Shown piece by piece: positions 24,379 to 32,842 of a DNA stretch of 57,190 nucleotides. The position numbers and the translations under genes are program-made. The stretch is from NCBI GenBank assembly GCA_019119025.1, contig DWXV01000029.1, forward strand, positions 1 to 57,190, read 5' to 3'. Source of the stretch: Candidatus Allofournierella excrementigallinarum. GTDB lineage: Bacteria > Bacillota > Clostridia > Oscillospirales > Ruminococcaceae. Positions within the stretch are counted from its first letter, which is position 1; each line of letters opens with the position of its first letter. A model generated the notes under the pieces. The model was not told the DNA's origin and searched no databases. It was given only the letters and a program-made list of their open reading frames with translations.

Positions 24379-26160
24379 ATGCCGATATCGAAGAATCGTA
24401 ATGGACAACCCTGGTGGATTTGGTTGTTGCCGCTGCCCATTGTTTGGTGGGCAGCACTGCTACTGGCCTCCAACTGGCATGCGGGTATGAACATTGTGGA
24501 ATTGATGGGTTCTTTCTCTACCGCAATGAATAGCCCTTTTACTTTTTGCTGGACGGAGTATTCAGCTCAGCTCCTATTCCTGTTCACCATCCTTTACGGA
24601 GCAGCCGCGGTACTTATCGTGACTGGTCGGAAGAACTATCGACGCGGCGAGGAACATGGCTCCGCCCGCTGGGGTAATGTGAAACAGACAGCCAAACGAT
24701 ATCGAGACGATCGTCATCCGGCGCAAAACATTATTCTGACAAAACATTTCAGAATAGCAATGGATGGGCATTTGCACAAGCGTAACACCCATGTTCTTGT
24801 AATCGGCGGTTCTGGTTCAGGCAAAACGCGAAGCTATGCTTTGCCCAATGTGTTGCAATGCGCAATGCCAACAGACGAGGGTTGTTCTATGATCGTGACA
24901 GATCCAAAATCCGAGATCCTTCGCAAGACCGGAAACGCTCTGATTGAAGCCGGATATGAAGTGCGGGTATTCGATTTGTTGAACCCGGACGCATCCTTTT
25001 GTTACAACCCCCTAGCGTATGTACGGGATGACAAGGACGTGTTGCGACTGATCGAGACTCTCATCCAGAGCACCACCCCGCCCGGCTCCCAAAGTTCTGA
25101 CCCGTTCTGGACCAAGTCCGAAACGGCTCTCCTGCAAGCCCTCGTCCTGTACCTCATCCATGAAGCGCCAAAGGACGAGCAGAACTTCGCAATGGTCATG
25201 GAGATGTTGGCTGCTGCCGAGGTGCGGGAGGAAGACGAAGACTTCGAGTCGCCGCTGGATATCCTGTTCCAGCGGTTGGAGATGCGAGACCCGGAAAGCA
25301 TTGCCGTTAAGCAATACCATGTCTTCAAGATGGGTGCCGGCAAAACCCTAAAATCCATCCTAATCAGTGTGGGTGTCCGGCTGTCTGCCTTCAACCTGCC
25401 CCAAATCGCACGGCTTACCTATACCGACGATTTGCATCTGGAAGAAATGGGGGAGAAAAAGGTGGCGTTGTTCTGCTGCCTGCCGGACTCGGATAAATCC
25501 CTAAACTACTTGGTAGGCATGATTTACGGCCAACTTATCCAGACCCTGTATTATGTGGCCGACCGAAAGTACAAGGGCAGGCTGCCGGTGCCAGTCCATC
25601 TGCTCATTGACGAGGCGCCCAACATAGCCCTTCCCACCGACAACTTCCTGCCGTGGCTCTCCACCATGCGAAGCCGAAACATTTTCTGTTCGTATATTGC
25701 CCAGAACATGGCACAGCTGAAAGCTCTCTTCAAGGAGCAGTGGGAATCGCTGGTGGGCCTCTGCGATGAGTTTTTGTACTTGGGTGGCAACGAAAAGGAG
25801 ACCCACAAGTATGTCTCCGAACTCATGGGGAAAGAGACCCTGGATACCCACACCTACGGCCATACCAAAGGCCGGAACGGAAGCTACTCCATCAACGACC
25901 AACAGACAGGACGAGAACTGCTGACGCCCGATGAGGTGCGAATGTTGGATAATCGGAAATGCATCCTGTTCGTTCGAGGAGAGCGCCCTATGCTGGATGA
26001 CAAGTATGACCTGATGCACCATCCCACCATCCATCTGACAGAGGACGGCGGCGCGCCGCCCTACGACTATACCGCAGTTCGTAATGCTGCTGACGATATG
26101 GAATATGATCCGCAGCGGTACGAGGACTATGAACTGCTCGAACCCGATGATTTTATTTGA
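24379..26160 (+). CDS. virD4: VirD4/TraG-type coupling protein
   Basis: About 593 residues. Two membrane helices at roughly 10-30 and 60-80 are followed by a cytosolic ATPase with Walker A GGSGSGKT near residue 145 and Walker B VHLLIDEAPN near 415. It receives the relaxase-DNA complex and feeds it to the VirB4/VirB6 channel. The ATG at 24379 is only 1 nt from AAAGGAG; an in-frame ATA at 24385 has the ideal 7-nt spacing and would give a natural MSKNRN start. Start therefore uncertain by two codons. Confidence 0.9.
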   Translation: MPISKNRNGQPWWIWLLPLPIVWWAALLLASNWHAGMNIVELMGSFSTAMNSPFTFCWTEYSAQLLFLFTILYGAAAVLIVTGRKNYRRGEEHGSARWGNVKQTAKRYRDDRHPAQNIILTKHFRIAMDGHLHKRNTHVLVIGGSGSGKTRSYALPNVLQCAMPTDEGCSMIVTDPKSEILRKTGNALIEAGYEVRVFDLLNPDASFCYNPLAYVRDDKDVLRLIETLIQSTTPPGSQSSDPFWTKSETALLQALVLYLIHEAPKDEQNFAMVMEMLAAAEVREEDEDFESPLDILFQRLEMRDPESIAVKQYHVFKMGAGKTLKSILISVGVRLSAFNLPQIARLTYTDDLHLEEMGEKKVALFCCLPDSDKSLNYLVGMIYGQLIQTLYYVADRKYKGRLPVPVHLLIDEAPNIALPTDNFLPWLSTMRSRNIFCSYIAQNMAQLKALFKEQWESLVGLCDEFLYLGGNEKETHKYVSELMGKETLDTHTYGHTKGRNGSYSINDQQTGRELLTPDEVRMLDNRKCILFVRGERPMLDDKYDLMHHPTIHLTEDGGAPPYDYTAVRNAADDMEYDPQRYEDYELLEPDDFI

Positions 26161-26177
26161 TTTGAGGAGGAATGTAA

Positions 26178-26540
26178 TTGAAGTTGTTTTCTAAAAAGAA
26201 CGATCAGAACCGCAAAACCGAACCGCTGCGGCTGAGCCAGAAGGGGCGTATGCGCTTTACGACCTTTGCAACTTTGATGATTGGCACCTACTGCCTCTCC
26301 ATCACTGCCCTTGCCGCGGCTACTGACCCGCTTACCGTGGTCAATAACCTGTCCACTTTCATCTTCTCCCTGATCCGTGCCATCGGTCTGATCCTGCTGG
26401 GCTGGGGCATCGTGCAGGTCGGACTGTCCTTCCAGAGTCACGACCCCAGTCAGCGGTCCCAAGGCTTCCTGACCTTGGCAGGTGGTCTTGTAATTACCTT
26501 CACCAAGGAGATCCTGGACCTCATCACCGGTACCCCTTGA
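26178..26540 (+). CDS. VirB2/Maff2-like small membrane protein
   Basis: 120 residues, two hydrophobic segments after a basic head. FSLIRAIGLILLGWGIVQVGLSF, then DPSQRSQGFLTLAGG and a second hydrophobic stretch, fit the two-helix pilin-like subunits of Gram-positive type IV secretion loci. Likely a channel or pilin-like component. TTG 26178 lies 6 nt after GAGGAGG. Confidence 0.65.
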   Translation: MKLFSKKNDQNRKTEPLRLSQKGRMRFTTFATLMIGTYCLSITALAAATDPLTVVNNLSTFIFSLIRAIGLILLGWGIVQVGLSFQSHDPSQRSQGFLTLAGGLVITFTKEILDLITGTP

Positions 26541-26574
26541 AACAGCAGAAATACAAGGAGGGAGGTGATGCGGT

Positions 26575-27405
26575 ACGAATTGGATCGTGGACAATCTGAA
26601 CTCTGCTCTGCAAACCTGGAATGATAAGCTGGCAGAGATTTGGAGTCTGCTCACTCAGGACCCCGCCACATTTAAGGGGGGCGGCATCTGGCAGGTTATG
26701 TTGGGGATCCACGGAGCATTGCAGGGCATTGGATATGGTCTGTTGGTGTTGTTCTTCGCCGTAGGTGTGGTCAAGACCTGTGGCAGCTTCGTGGAGGTCA
26801 AGCGTCCGGAGCAAGCGTTAAAGCTGTTCATCCGCTTTGTGCTCGCCAAAGCAGCCGTGGGACATGGCCTTGATTTGATGCTGGCAGTTCTCTCAGTGGT
26901 ACAGGGAATAGTTTCAACCATCATCACCCAATCGGGAGTATCAGGCGCAGGCGGAACTACCCTGCCACAAGAGATCATCGACAAGATTAACCAAGTAGGC
27001 TTCTGGGATTCCATCCCGCTCTGGGCAGTAACCTTGATTGGCGGACTGTTCATTACTGTGCTGTCTTTCCTGATGATCCTGACGGTGTATAGTCGTATGT
27101 TCAAACTCTACATGTACACTGCGCTGGCGCCCATTCCGCTGTCCACCTTTGCGGGTGAACCTACCAGCAATGTGGGCAAGAACTTTCTCCGCAGCTATGC
27201 AGGAGTATGTCTGGAAGGTGCTGTCATCGCATTGGCCTGCATCATCTTTTCGGTGATGGCGGCTGCACCGCCTGCCGTGGATTCCAACGTGTCTGCGGTA
27301 ACTGCTGTTTGGAGTTATGTGGGCGAACTCATCTTCAACCTGTTGGTGCTGGTGGGAGCTGTGCGTATGAGCGACCGAATCATCAAGGAATTGATGGGAC
27401 TGTAA
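26575..27405 (+). CDS. VirB6/TrbL-like integral membrane channel protein
   Basis: About 276 residues with at least six membrane segments (for example GIGYGLLVLFFAVGVV, LWAVTLIGGLFITVLSFLMI, GAVIALACIIFSVMAA). It is the inner-membrane platform of the transfer channel. A GTG at 26587 exists, but the conserved opening NWIVDNLNSALQTWN begins earlier. ACG at 26575 is 7 nt after GGAGGTG and the frame is closed by TGA at 26566, so ACG is the best candidate start. Confidence 0.8.
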   Translation, partial: TNWIVDNLNSALQTWNDKLAEIWSLLTQDPATFKGGGIWQVMLGIHGALQGIGYGLLVLFFAVGVVKTCGSFVEVKRPEQALKLFIRFVLAKAAVGHGLDLMLAVLSVVQGIVSTIITQSGVSGAGGTTLPQEIIDKINQVGFWDSIPLWAVTLIGGLFITVLSFLMILTVYSRMFKLYMYTALAPIPLSTFAGEPTSNVGKNFLRSYAGVCLEGAVIALACIIFSVMAAAPPAVDSNVSAVTAVWSYVGELIFNLLVLVGAVRMSDRIIKELMGL

Positions 27406-27411
27406 CTCAAG

Positions 27412-27441
27412 TTGCATAAGTGGACAGAATTATGGTATAAT
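27412..27441 (+). promoter_or_regulatory. Promoter of the Phd/ParE module
   Basis: TTGCAT, 18-bp spacer, TATAAT, 27 nt before the antitoxin start. Own promoter fits an autoregulated toxin-antitoxin pair. Confidence 0.55.
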
Positions 27442-27468
27442 ATGGCCATGATAAGGAGGTGACCTCGA

Positions 27469-27729
27469 GTGCCACAAATCGTACCCATTAAGGAACTGAA
27501 AAACACCAACCGGATCTCCCAAATGTGCCACGAGTCGCATGAACCCATCTATGTGACCAAGAACGGCTATGGCGATATGGTGATCATGAGCATGGAAGCC
27601 TATGAACGCCAGATGGTGCTGGCAGAGGCGGAAGCAAAACTGGCAGCGGCAGAAGAACAGGTCGCCGCTGGGAACGTACTTGACGCAAAAAAGGCATTTG
27701 CCGCACTGAGGGAAAAGTATGGCGTATAA
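27469..27729 (+). CDS. Phd/YefM family antitoxin
   Basis: 86 residues. IVPIKELKNTNRISQMCHESHEPIYVTKNGYGDMVIMS is the Phd/YefM DNA-binding fold; the C-terminal helix (LAEAEAKLAAAEEQ) would wrap the toxin. GTG 27469 lies after AAGGAGGTGA. The end overlaps the toxin start by 11 nt, the usual coupling. Confidence 0.85.
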   Translation: MPQIVPIKELKNTNRISQMCHESHEPIYVTKNGYGDMVIMSMEAYERQMVLAEAEAKLAAAEEQVAAGNVLDAKKAFAALREKYGV

Positions 27730-28030
27730 GGTTGTGATCACCGAGGATGCCGACCGGGACTTGGATCGGATCCTCTCCTACCTGACCCAGCAGCTGTATT
27801 CCGAACAGGCGGCAAGTACACTGGTTGCTGAATACGCACAAGTTCTGGAGCAGCTGGAGCAGTTTCCGAGTATGTTCGAAGTCGCACACAGTGTGAGCCG
27901 CTCCGGCAAAGAATACCGGAAATTTCTGCTCGGAAACTATGTTGGTGTTTACCGTGTGCAGGAACGGGAACAGCAGGTTGTGATTCTGCGGATCTTCCAC
28001 GGGTCACAAAACTACGCAAAATATCTGTAA
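27719..28030 (+). CDS. RelE/ParE family toxin
   Basis: 103 residues. KVVITEDADRDLDRILSYLTQQL, then FLLGNYVGVYRVQEREQQVVILRIFHGSQNY, is the ParE/RelE fold with a C-terminal Arg-Ile-xx-Gly-Ser motif. It may inhibit gyrase or translation; the subfamily cannot be decided by eye. Terminator at 28047 follows. Confidence 0.85.
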   Translation: MAYKVVITEDADRDLDRILSYLTQQLYSEQAASTLVAEYAQVLEQLEQFPSMFEVAHSVSRSGKEYRKFLLGNYVGVYRVQEREQQVVILRIFHGSQNYAKYL

Positions 28031-28046
28031 GTGAATATCCATCAGG

Positions 28047-28074
28047 CGCGTCGCTGAAAAGCGGCGCGTTTTTT
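28047..28074 (+). terminator. Intrinsic terminator of the Phd/ParE module
   Basis: CGCGTCGCT / AGCGGCGCG with a GAAA loop and a T6 tail. Confidence 0.85.
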
Positions 28075-28286
28075 GTTTATCCGTAACAGATGGGAAGGGT
28101 AGAAGAAGAATATTTATCTCCGCATTTCGACTAAGTATGAGGTGGAAAACAAGCGGTTATCTGATTAAAAACATGAGTTGGAAAAACTTAACACACCAGA
28201 GAATGTGCAGATAGTTTTCAGTATCCATGAGCATATCTCGGCATTACATTGAAAACGCATCATGAATTTGAGAACCATGTAGAACT

Positions 28287-28328
28287 GTGCGTATGAGTGA
28301 CTGGGCTATTAAGGAATTGAAGAGGTAA
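28287..28328 (+). pseudogene. 3'-end relic of a VirB6/TrbL-like gene
   Basis: Reading VRMSDWAIKELKR-stop, it aligns with the last residues of the VirB6-like protein at 26575-27405 (VRMSDRIIKELMGL-stop). The toxin-antitoxin module lies between the complete gene and this relic. The stretch from 28075 to 28286 shows no other gene. Confidence 0.6.
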
Positions 28329-28369
28329 TAAAAGTGGTTGTCACACAATGTGCAACAACCACACAAAAA

Positions 28370-28744
28370 TTATTCGTGCTCCAAAATCCACTGCAAAAGG
28401 CCCTTCCGGTCAATCTCGCCAGAGGCGACGGACAGGATAATGTCAATCAATTCTTGCTGTTCATAGTGCAGCACAATCCCGTTGAGCTCGAGAAAGACCA
28501 GCATAACGTGAGCGCCGACCCGTTTGTTTCCATCCACAAAAGGATGGTTGCGAATGAGTCCAAATCCAAGTTGTGCTGCTTTGCTCTGCATGGATGGATA
28601 GACAGGTTCACCACCAAATGTCTGGAATGGTGCAGCCAGTGCGGATTCCAACAAACCCTCGTCTCGAACGCCATCGCTGCCACCAAAAGCCTCGATCAGC
28701 GAAGAATGCAGGAGAAGGACCTGACGTTTCGACAGCGTTTTCAT
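28370..28744 (-). CDS. doc: Doc/Fic family toxin
   Basis: 124 residues. The HPFVDGNKRVGAHVML motif is the Fic active site as found in Doc (HxFx(D/N)(A/G)N(K/R)R). Doc phosphorylates EF-Tu; the same is expected here. It lies downstream of and overlaps its antitoxin gene by 4 nt on the minus strand, opposite to the transfer genes. Confidence 0.88.
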   Translation of the reverse strand: MKTLSKRQVLLLHSSLIEAFGGSDGVRDEGLLESALAAPFQTFGGEPVYPSMQSKAAQLGFGLIRNHPFVDGNKRVGAHVMLVFLELNGIVLHYEQQELIDIILSVASGEIDRKGLLQWILEHE

Positions 28745-28983
28745 TTGGCGAGTTCCTCATATGCCTGCTGATTTTTGCTGATCAGGCGGCGCGAGATAGC
28801 CAGGATATCCTCGTCATCGGCCAACTGTTCCTGCTCCGCCTGACTGAACTCCAGCAAGATATAGCGAGGCACATTGTTCTTCAAAATCACAGCAGCGCCG
28901 TTTTCGTCAACCAACCGTGCGACACGAGAAAAATTCTGATTCGCTTCCGTGATGGAAACAAGGTTCTTTGTATTTATGGTCAT
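28741..28983 (-). CDS. phd: Phd-like antitoxin of the Doc module
   Basis: 80 residues. LVSITEANQNFSRVARLVDENGAAVILKNNVPRYILL is the Phd/YefM N-terminal fold; the C-terminal acidic helix is predicted to block the Fic site. ATG follows TAGGAGGTG. Promoter is at 29004-29031. Confidence 0.85.
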   Translation of the reverse strand: MTINTKNLVSITEANQNFSRVARLVDENGAAVILKNNVPRYILLEFSQAEQEQLADDEDILAISRRLISKNQQAYEELAK

Positions 28984-29003
28984 CTACAACACCTCCTATT
29001 TAT

Positions 29004-29031
29004 AGTATACACAGGAATAGGAGAAATTCAA
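29004..29031 (-). promoter_or_regulatory. Promoter and possible operator of phd-doc
   Basis: Minus strand TTGAAT, 16-bp spacer, TATACT. Flanking CCTATT and AATAGG half-sites (about 28992-29022) form an inverted repeat around the -10 box and could be the autoregulatory operator. Confidence 0.5.
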
Positions 29032-29059
29032 CCTATAATTTATGAGGAGATGATACGTC

Positions 29060-29494
29060 ATCGAAGTAAAAATCCCCAAAGAAATCAGGGAGTATCGGGA
29101 ATCCATCTTCTTCGGGCTCTCGGCCCGGCAATTCACCTGCTCGCTGCTGGCACTTAGCGCCGCAGTCGGGCTTTATTTTGTATTCGACCCGTTGGTGGGT
29201 ACAGAAAGTGTGGGCTGGATCTGCATTCTGGGAGCAGCTCCTTTCGCTGCCTGCGGCTTTTTCACCTACCACGGCATGACCGCAGAGCAGACACTGTTGG
29301 CATGGTTCAAGTCACAGGTTTTGACTCCTCGGTGCCTTGTCTTTCGGTCGGACAGCCTGTACTACCGGGCATTGCAGCCTGCCATAGAGCAGGGGAAAAA
29401 GCCGCCCCGTAAGAAGAAGGAGCGAGGCGGCAACAAACCGGCTGGAGAAAATGCTCCGGCCTCGAAACCAGATAAGGAGGATGCCTATTATTAA
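29060..29494 (+). CDS. PrgI family membrane protein
   Basis: About 144 residues. It opens EVKIPKEIREYRESIFFGLSARQ, the PrgI signature, then has two membrane helices (FTCSLLALSAAVGLYFVF and GWICILGAAPFAACGFF) and a Lys-rich tail. PrgI proteins are VirB3-like partners of VirB4. No ATG, GTG or TTG precedes the conserved start: the frame is closed by TGA at 29051 and then reads TAC-GTC-ATC-GAA. ATC 29060 (or GTC 29057, 7 nt from GAGGAG) must initiate. The end overlaps virB4. Confidence 0.75.
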   Translation: MEVKIPKEIREYRESIFFGLSARQFTCSLLALSAAVGLYFVFDPLVGTESVGWICILGAAPFAACGFFTYHGMTAEQTLLAWFKSQVLTPRCLVFRSDSLYYRALQPAIEQGKKPPRKKKERGGNKPAGENAPASKPDKEDAYY

Positions 29495-31829
29495 AACTCT
29501 CAGCAAAGCGACTAAGGCGGAACGGGATAAGTTCCGTATTCCCCGCTCGGTGCAGGATGCCATCCCCATCCGCCGCATCTGGTCGGACGGGATCTTCCAG
29601 GTGGGGACTCAGTTCTCCAAGACGTTCTCGTTCACCGACATCAATTACCAGATCGCCGGCAAGGAAGACAAGACAGCCATGTTCCTGGACTATTCCGAAT
29701 TGCTCAACGCACTGGACTCCGGCGCCAGCGCCAAGATCACCATCAATAACAGGAGACTCAATAAATTGGAGTTTGAATCGGCGCTGCTGCTTCCCATGCG
29801 CCAGGATGGGCTGGATCATTTCCGCAAGGAGTACAACGATATGCTGCTCTCCAAGGTCACCGGGACCAGCAACAGTGTGGTGCAGGAGCGATACATCACC
29901 ATCAGCGTGGTTAAGAAAAACATTGCGGAAGCCCGTGCCTACTTCTCGCGGGTCGGCACTGACCTGATCACCCATCTGGCCCAGCTGTCCTCCATTGGGC
30001 AGGAACTGGATCTGGTGACCCGTCTGCGGATCTTCCGGGACTTCTTCAAGGGAGCGGAGCCGCCTGCGTTTGAGTTTGACCTGAAGACCCAGATGAAACA
30101 GGGACACAGCTTCAAGGATTGGCTCTGCCCGGACTCCATGGAGTTCCAGCCGGATCACTTCAAGCTGAATGATCGCTGGGGCCGGGTGCTTTACCTGCAA
30201 GGGTATGCCAGCTACATCAAGGACAGCATGGTGTCCGAGCTCTGCGAGCTGGACCGTGACCTGATGCTGTCCATCGATATCCTGCCCGTACCCACCGACG
30301 AGGCGGTGCGGGAAGTGCAGAACAAACTGCTGGGCGTGGAGACCAACGCCGCCAACTGGCAGCGCCGGCAGAACGCCGCCAACAACTTCTCGGCCATGCT
30401 GCCCTATGACATCGAGCAGCAGCGGGCCGAAACCAAGGAGATGCTGGGCGACCTGACCAACCGGGATCAGCGCATGATGTTCGGCCTCGTGACCATGGTG
30501 CATCTGGCGGACACCAAGGAACAGCTGGACAGCGACACCGAGAGCCTTCTCACGGTCGCCCGCAAGCATCTGTGCCAGATGAGTATCCTCCGCTGGCAGC
30601 AGAAGGACGGCCTTGACACTGTGCTGCCCTACGGCCTGCGAAAAATCACTGCGCTGCGCACCCTGACCACAGAAAGCACGGCTGTTTTCATCCCTTTCCG
30701 TGCCCAGGAGATCATGCAGGACGGCGGCATCTACTATGGTCAGAACGCTGTGAGCAAGAATATGATCGTGGCCGACCGGCGCAAGCTCCTCAACGGCAAC
30801 AGCTTCCGGCTGGGCGTTTCCGGCAGCGGCAAGTCCTTCAGCGCCAAAGAGGAGATCGTGAGCATCGCCCTGTCCACCAATGACGATATCCTGATCCTGG
30901 ATCCCGAATCGGAGTTCGGGTATCTCACGGAAGCCCTTGGCGGCGAGGTCATCCGGGTATCGGCGGCCTCCGACACCCACATCAATGCCCTGGACATGGA
31001 CAAGGCCTACGGCGATGCACGCAATCCGATTATCGAGAAATCACAGTTCGTGCTGTCCCTGTTCGAACAGCTGGTGGGGTCGGAGGGCGTGTCTGCAAAG
31101 GAGAAATCCATTCTGGACCGCTGCACCTATGAGGTGTACCGGGAGTATATGGCAGGGGGCTACACCGGCCAGCCGCCCACGCTGAAGGAACTGTACCAGA
31201 TCCTCCTGAAGCAGCCGGAGTCTGAAGCCAGAGGGCTGGCTTTGTCAGCGGAGCTGTTCATTACGGGCAGTCTGAACACCTTTGCACAGCCCACCAATGT
31301 GGATACCAAGGCCCGAATCATCGCCTACGATATCCGGGAGTTGGGCGAGCAGCTCATGCCTTTGGGCATGCTGGTGACTCTGGATGCCATCTTCAACCGG
31401 GTCATCCAGAACTGGAAGCGTGGCAAGACCACCTGGGTGTTTGCCGACGAGTTCTATCTGCTGTTCCGCTACCAGTACAGTGCCGACTTCTTCTACAAAC
31501 TTTGGAAGCGGATCCGCAAGTACAACGGCCTCGTGACCGGTTTGACCCAGAACGTGGATGAGATTCTGCGTTCCGATACCGCCCGCCTCATGCTTGCAAA
31601 CTCGGAGTTCCTCATTCTGTTGAATCAGTCGCCCACCGACCGGGAGGAACTGGCCCGACTGCTGCACATTTCAGAAGCACAGATGGGGTACATCACCAAT
31701 GTGGCTGCAGGCTGCGGCCTGATCCGCTGTGCCGGCAACATCGTACCCTTCGAAAACAGCTTTCCCCGGAACACCCAGCTGTACAAGCTCATGACGACCA
31801 AGCCGGATGAAGCCATCCGAGGAATGTAA
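29481..31829 (+). CDS. virB4: VirB4/TraE-type transfer ATPase
   Basis: 782 residues, full-length. Walker A GVSGSGKSFSAKEE lies in the C-terminal half, Walker B (TTWVFADEFYLLF) about 190 residues later, and the motif LTQNVDEIL after that. It powers the type IV secretion channel. It overlaps PrgI by 14 nt. ATG 29481 touches AAGGAGG with no spacer; ATT at 29487 has standard spacing, so exact initiation is uncertain although IIKTLSKATKAE is the expected N-terminal sequence. Confidence 0.93.
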   Translation: MPIIKTLSKATKAERDKFRIPRSVQDAIPIRRIWSDGIFQVGTQFSKTFSFTDINYQIAGKEDKTAMFLDYSELLNALDSGASAKITINNRRLNKLEFESALLLPMRQDGLDHFRKEYNDMLLSKVTGTSNSVVQERYITISVVKKNIAEARAYFSRVGTDLITHLAQLSSIGQELDLVTRLRIFRDFFKGAEPPAFEFDLKTQMKQGHSFKDWLCPDSMEFQPDHFKLNDRWGRVLYLQGYASYIKDSMVSELCELDRDLMLSIDILPVPTDEAVREVQNKLLGVETNAANWQRRQNAANNFSAMLPYDIEQQRAETKEMLGDLTNRDQRMMFGLVTMVHLADTKEQLDSDTESLLTVARKHLCQMSILRWQQKDGLDTVLPYGLRKITALRTLTTESTAVFIPFRAQEIMQDGGIYYGQNAVSKNMIVADRRKLLNGNSFRLGVSGSGKSFSAKEEIVSIALSTNDDILILDPESEFGYLTEALGGEVIRVSAASDTHINALDMDKAYGDARNPIIEKSQFVLSLFEQLVGSEGVSAKEKSILDRCTYEVYREYMAGGYTGQPPTLKELYQILLKQPESEARGLALSAELFITGSLNTFAQPTNVDTKARIIAYDIRELGEQLMPLGMLVTLDAIFNRVIQNWKRGKTTWVFADEFYLLFRYQYSADFFYKLWKRIRKYNGLVTGLTQNVDEILRSDTARLMLANSEFLILLNQSPTDREELARLLHISEAQMGYITNVAAGCGLIRCAGNIVPFENSFPRNTQLYKLMTTKPDEAIRGM

Positions 31830-31855
31830 CGATTGTGTTTGAGAAGGAGGTGGCG

Positions 31856-32332
31856 TTGCCGCAAGAGGAAGTAAACCCATTTATACTGTTGCATCGCTGT
31901 CGGGCGGCAAAGACTCGACAGCGATGCTTCTTCGTCTCGTAGAAGAAAACCGGCCCATCGATGAGATCCTGTACTGCGATACCGGGTGGGAGTTTCCTCA
32001 GATGTATGACCACCTGGACCGGCTGGAGCAAACCATCGGCAGGCCCATCACCCGGCTGAAAGCCCCGCTGACGGCAGAGCAGTATTTCTATGAGTACACG
32101 GCTCGGCCAGACGCAAAGCTGGTAACAGATCGGGGCCTCAGTTGGCCTTCCCATGCCTGTCGCTGGTGTACTGGCAGACTGAAAACTCATGTGATCAACA
32201 GACATCTGAGTCAACTGCGGCGGAAATACCAGCTGGCACAGTATGTGGGGATCGCCGCCGACGAAGCCCACCGATGCAGGGATCTGCACTACCCGCTCGT
32301 GGAGTGGGGCATGACGGAGGCGGACTGCTTGC
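31856..32332 (+). pseudogene. Truncated PAPS-reductase/PP-loop family gene
   Basis: The frame through 31873-32330 reads IYTVASLSGGKDSTAMLL, then CDTGWEFPQMYDHL, ACRWCTGRLKTHVI, YVGIAADEAHRC and LVEWGMTEADCL. This is a PP-loop enzyme related to PAPS reductases (SGGKDST) that usually follows virB4 on these ICEs. The TTG at 31856 with the good Shine-Dalgarno is in a different frame, hinting at an indel near the 5' end. After EADCL the family sequence, including its expected Cys-rich C-terminus, is replaced by Rhs DNA. Confidence 0.75.
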
Positions 32333-32356
32333 GGAAGACAAAAAGGTCAACAAAGC
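32333..32356 (+). repeat. 24-bp Rhs direct repeat, copy 1
   Basis: GGAAGACAAAAAGGTCAACA plus AAGC, identical to 35507-35530. It encodes EDKKVNKA in the Rhs frame and sits exactly at the junction with the PAPS-reductase-like gene. Confidence 0.85.
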
Positions 32357-32813
32357 TCAGCAGGGCACTCATATCTACACCTATGACGAACTGAATCGCA
32401 TGGTCACCAGCGATGTTTCGAAGGTGTTCACCAATTATACCTACGATACTTTGGGTAATTTGGTACTTGAAACCGTGAAGAACAAGCGTGTAGACTATGA
32501 GTATAATGAGTTGAACCAGTTGGTGAAACGCACAACCACTGAAAATGAGACCTTCTCCTACAGCTATGACAAGCGTGGTAACCGTGTGGCAGAAACCGGC
32601 AAAAAGGAAAGCCGGGAGTATGTCTACGACGCCACCAACCGCCTGGTGGAAGGCACCAACTGGAAAGGCGACAAGTCTGCCTACACTTACAACGGCCTGG
32701 GCCTGCGAGTGAACAATCTTGTCACGACCCACGCCGGCAAGACCTACGACCGCGACTATGTGATCGACTACACCAGCCCGGAGAACGACGATCTGTATGT
32801 CTACGCTAATTGA
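32333..32813 (+). pseudogene. Fragment of an Rhs/YD-repeat protein
   Basis: The frame reads EDKKVNKAQQGTHIYTYDELNRM, then repeated YD units (YTYDTLGNLV, YEYNELNQLV, YSYDKRGNRVAE, YVYDATNRLVEG, YTYNGLGLRVN) ending DDLYVYAN-stop. These are typical Rhs wall-shell repeats near the toxin-tip boundary. No start codon, no N-terminal shell and no toxin tip are present. It joins the PAPS-reductase-like gene out of frame. Confidence 0.8.
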
Positions 32814-32842
32814 CTTGTATTGATAAATCGTGAGGTGAAATA

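Noticed and set aside
29307..30980. A 557-codon minus-strand frame opposite virB4
   Set aside because: Antisense shadow of the conserved VirB4 gene; no ribosome site.
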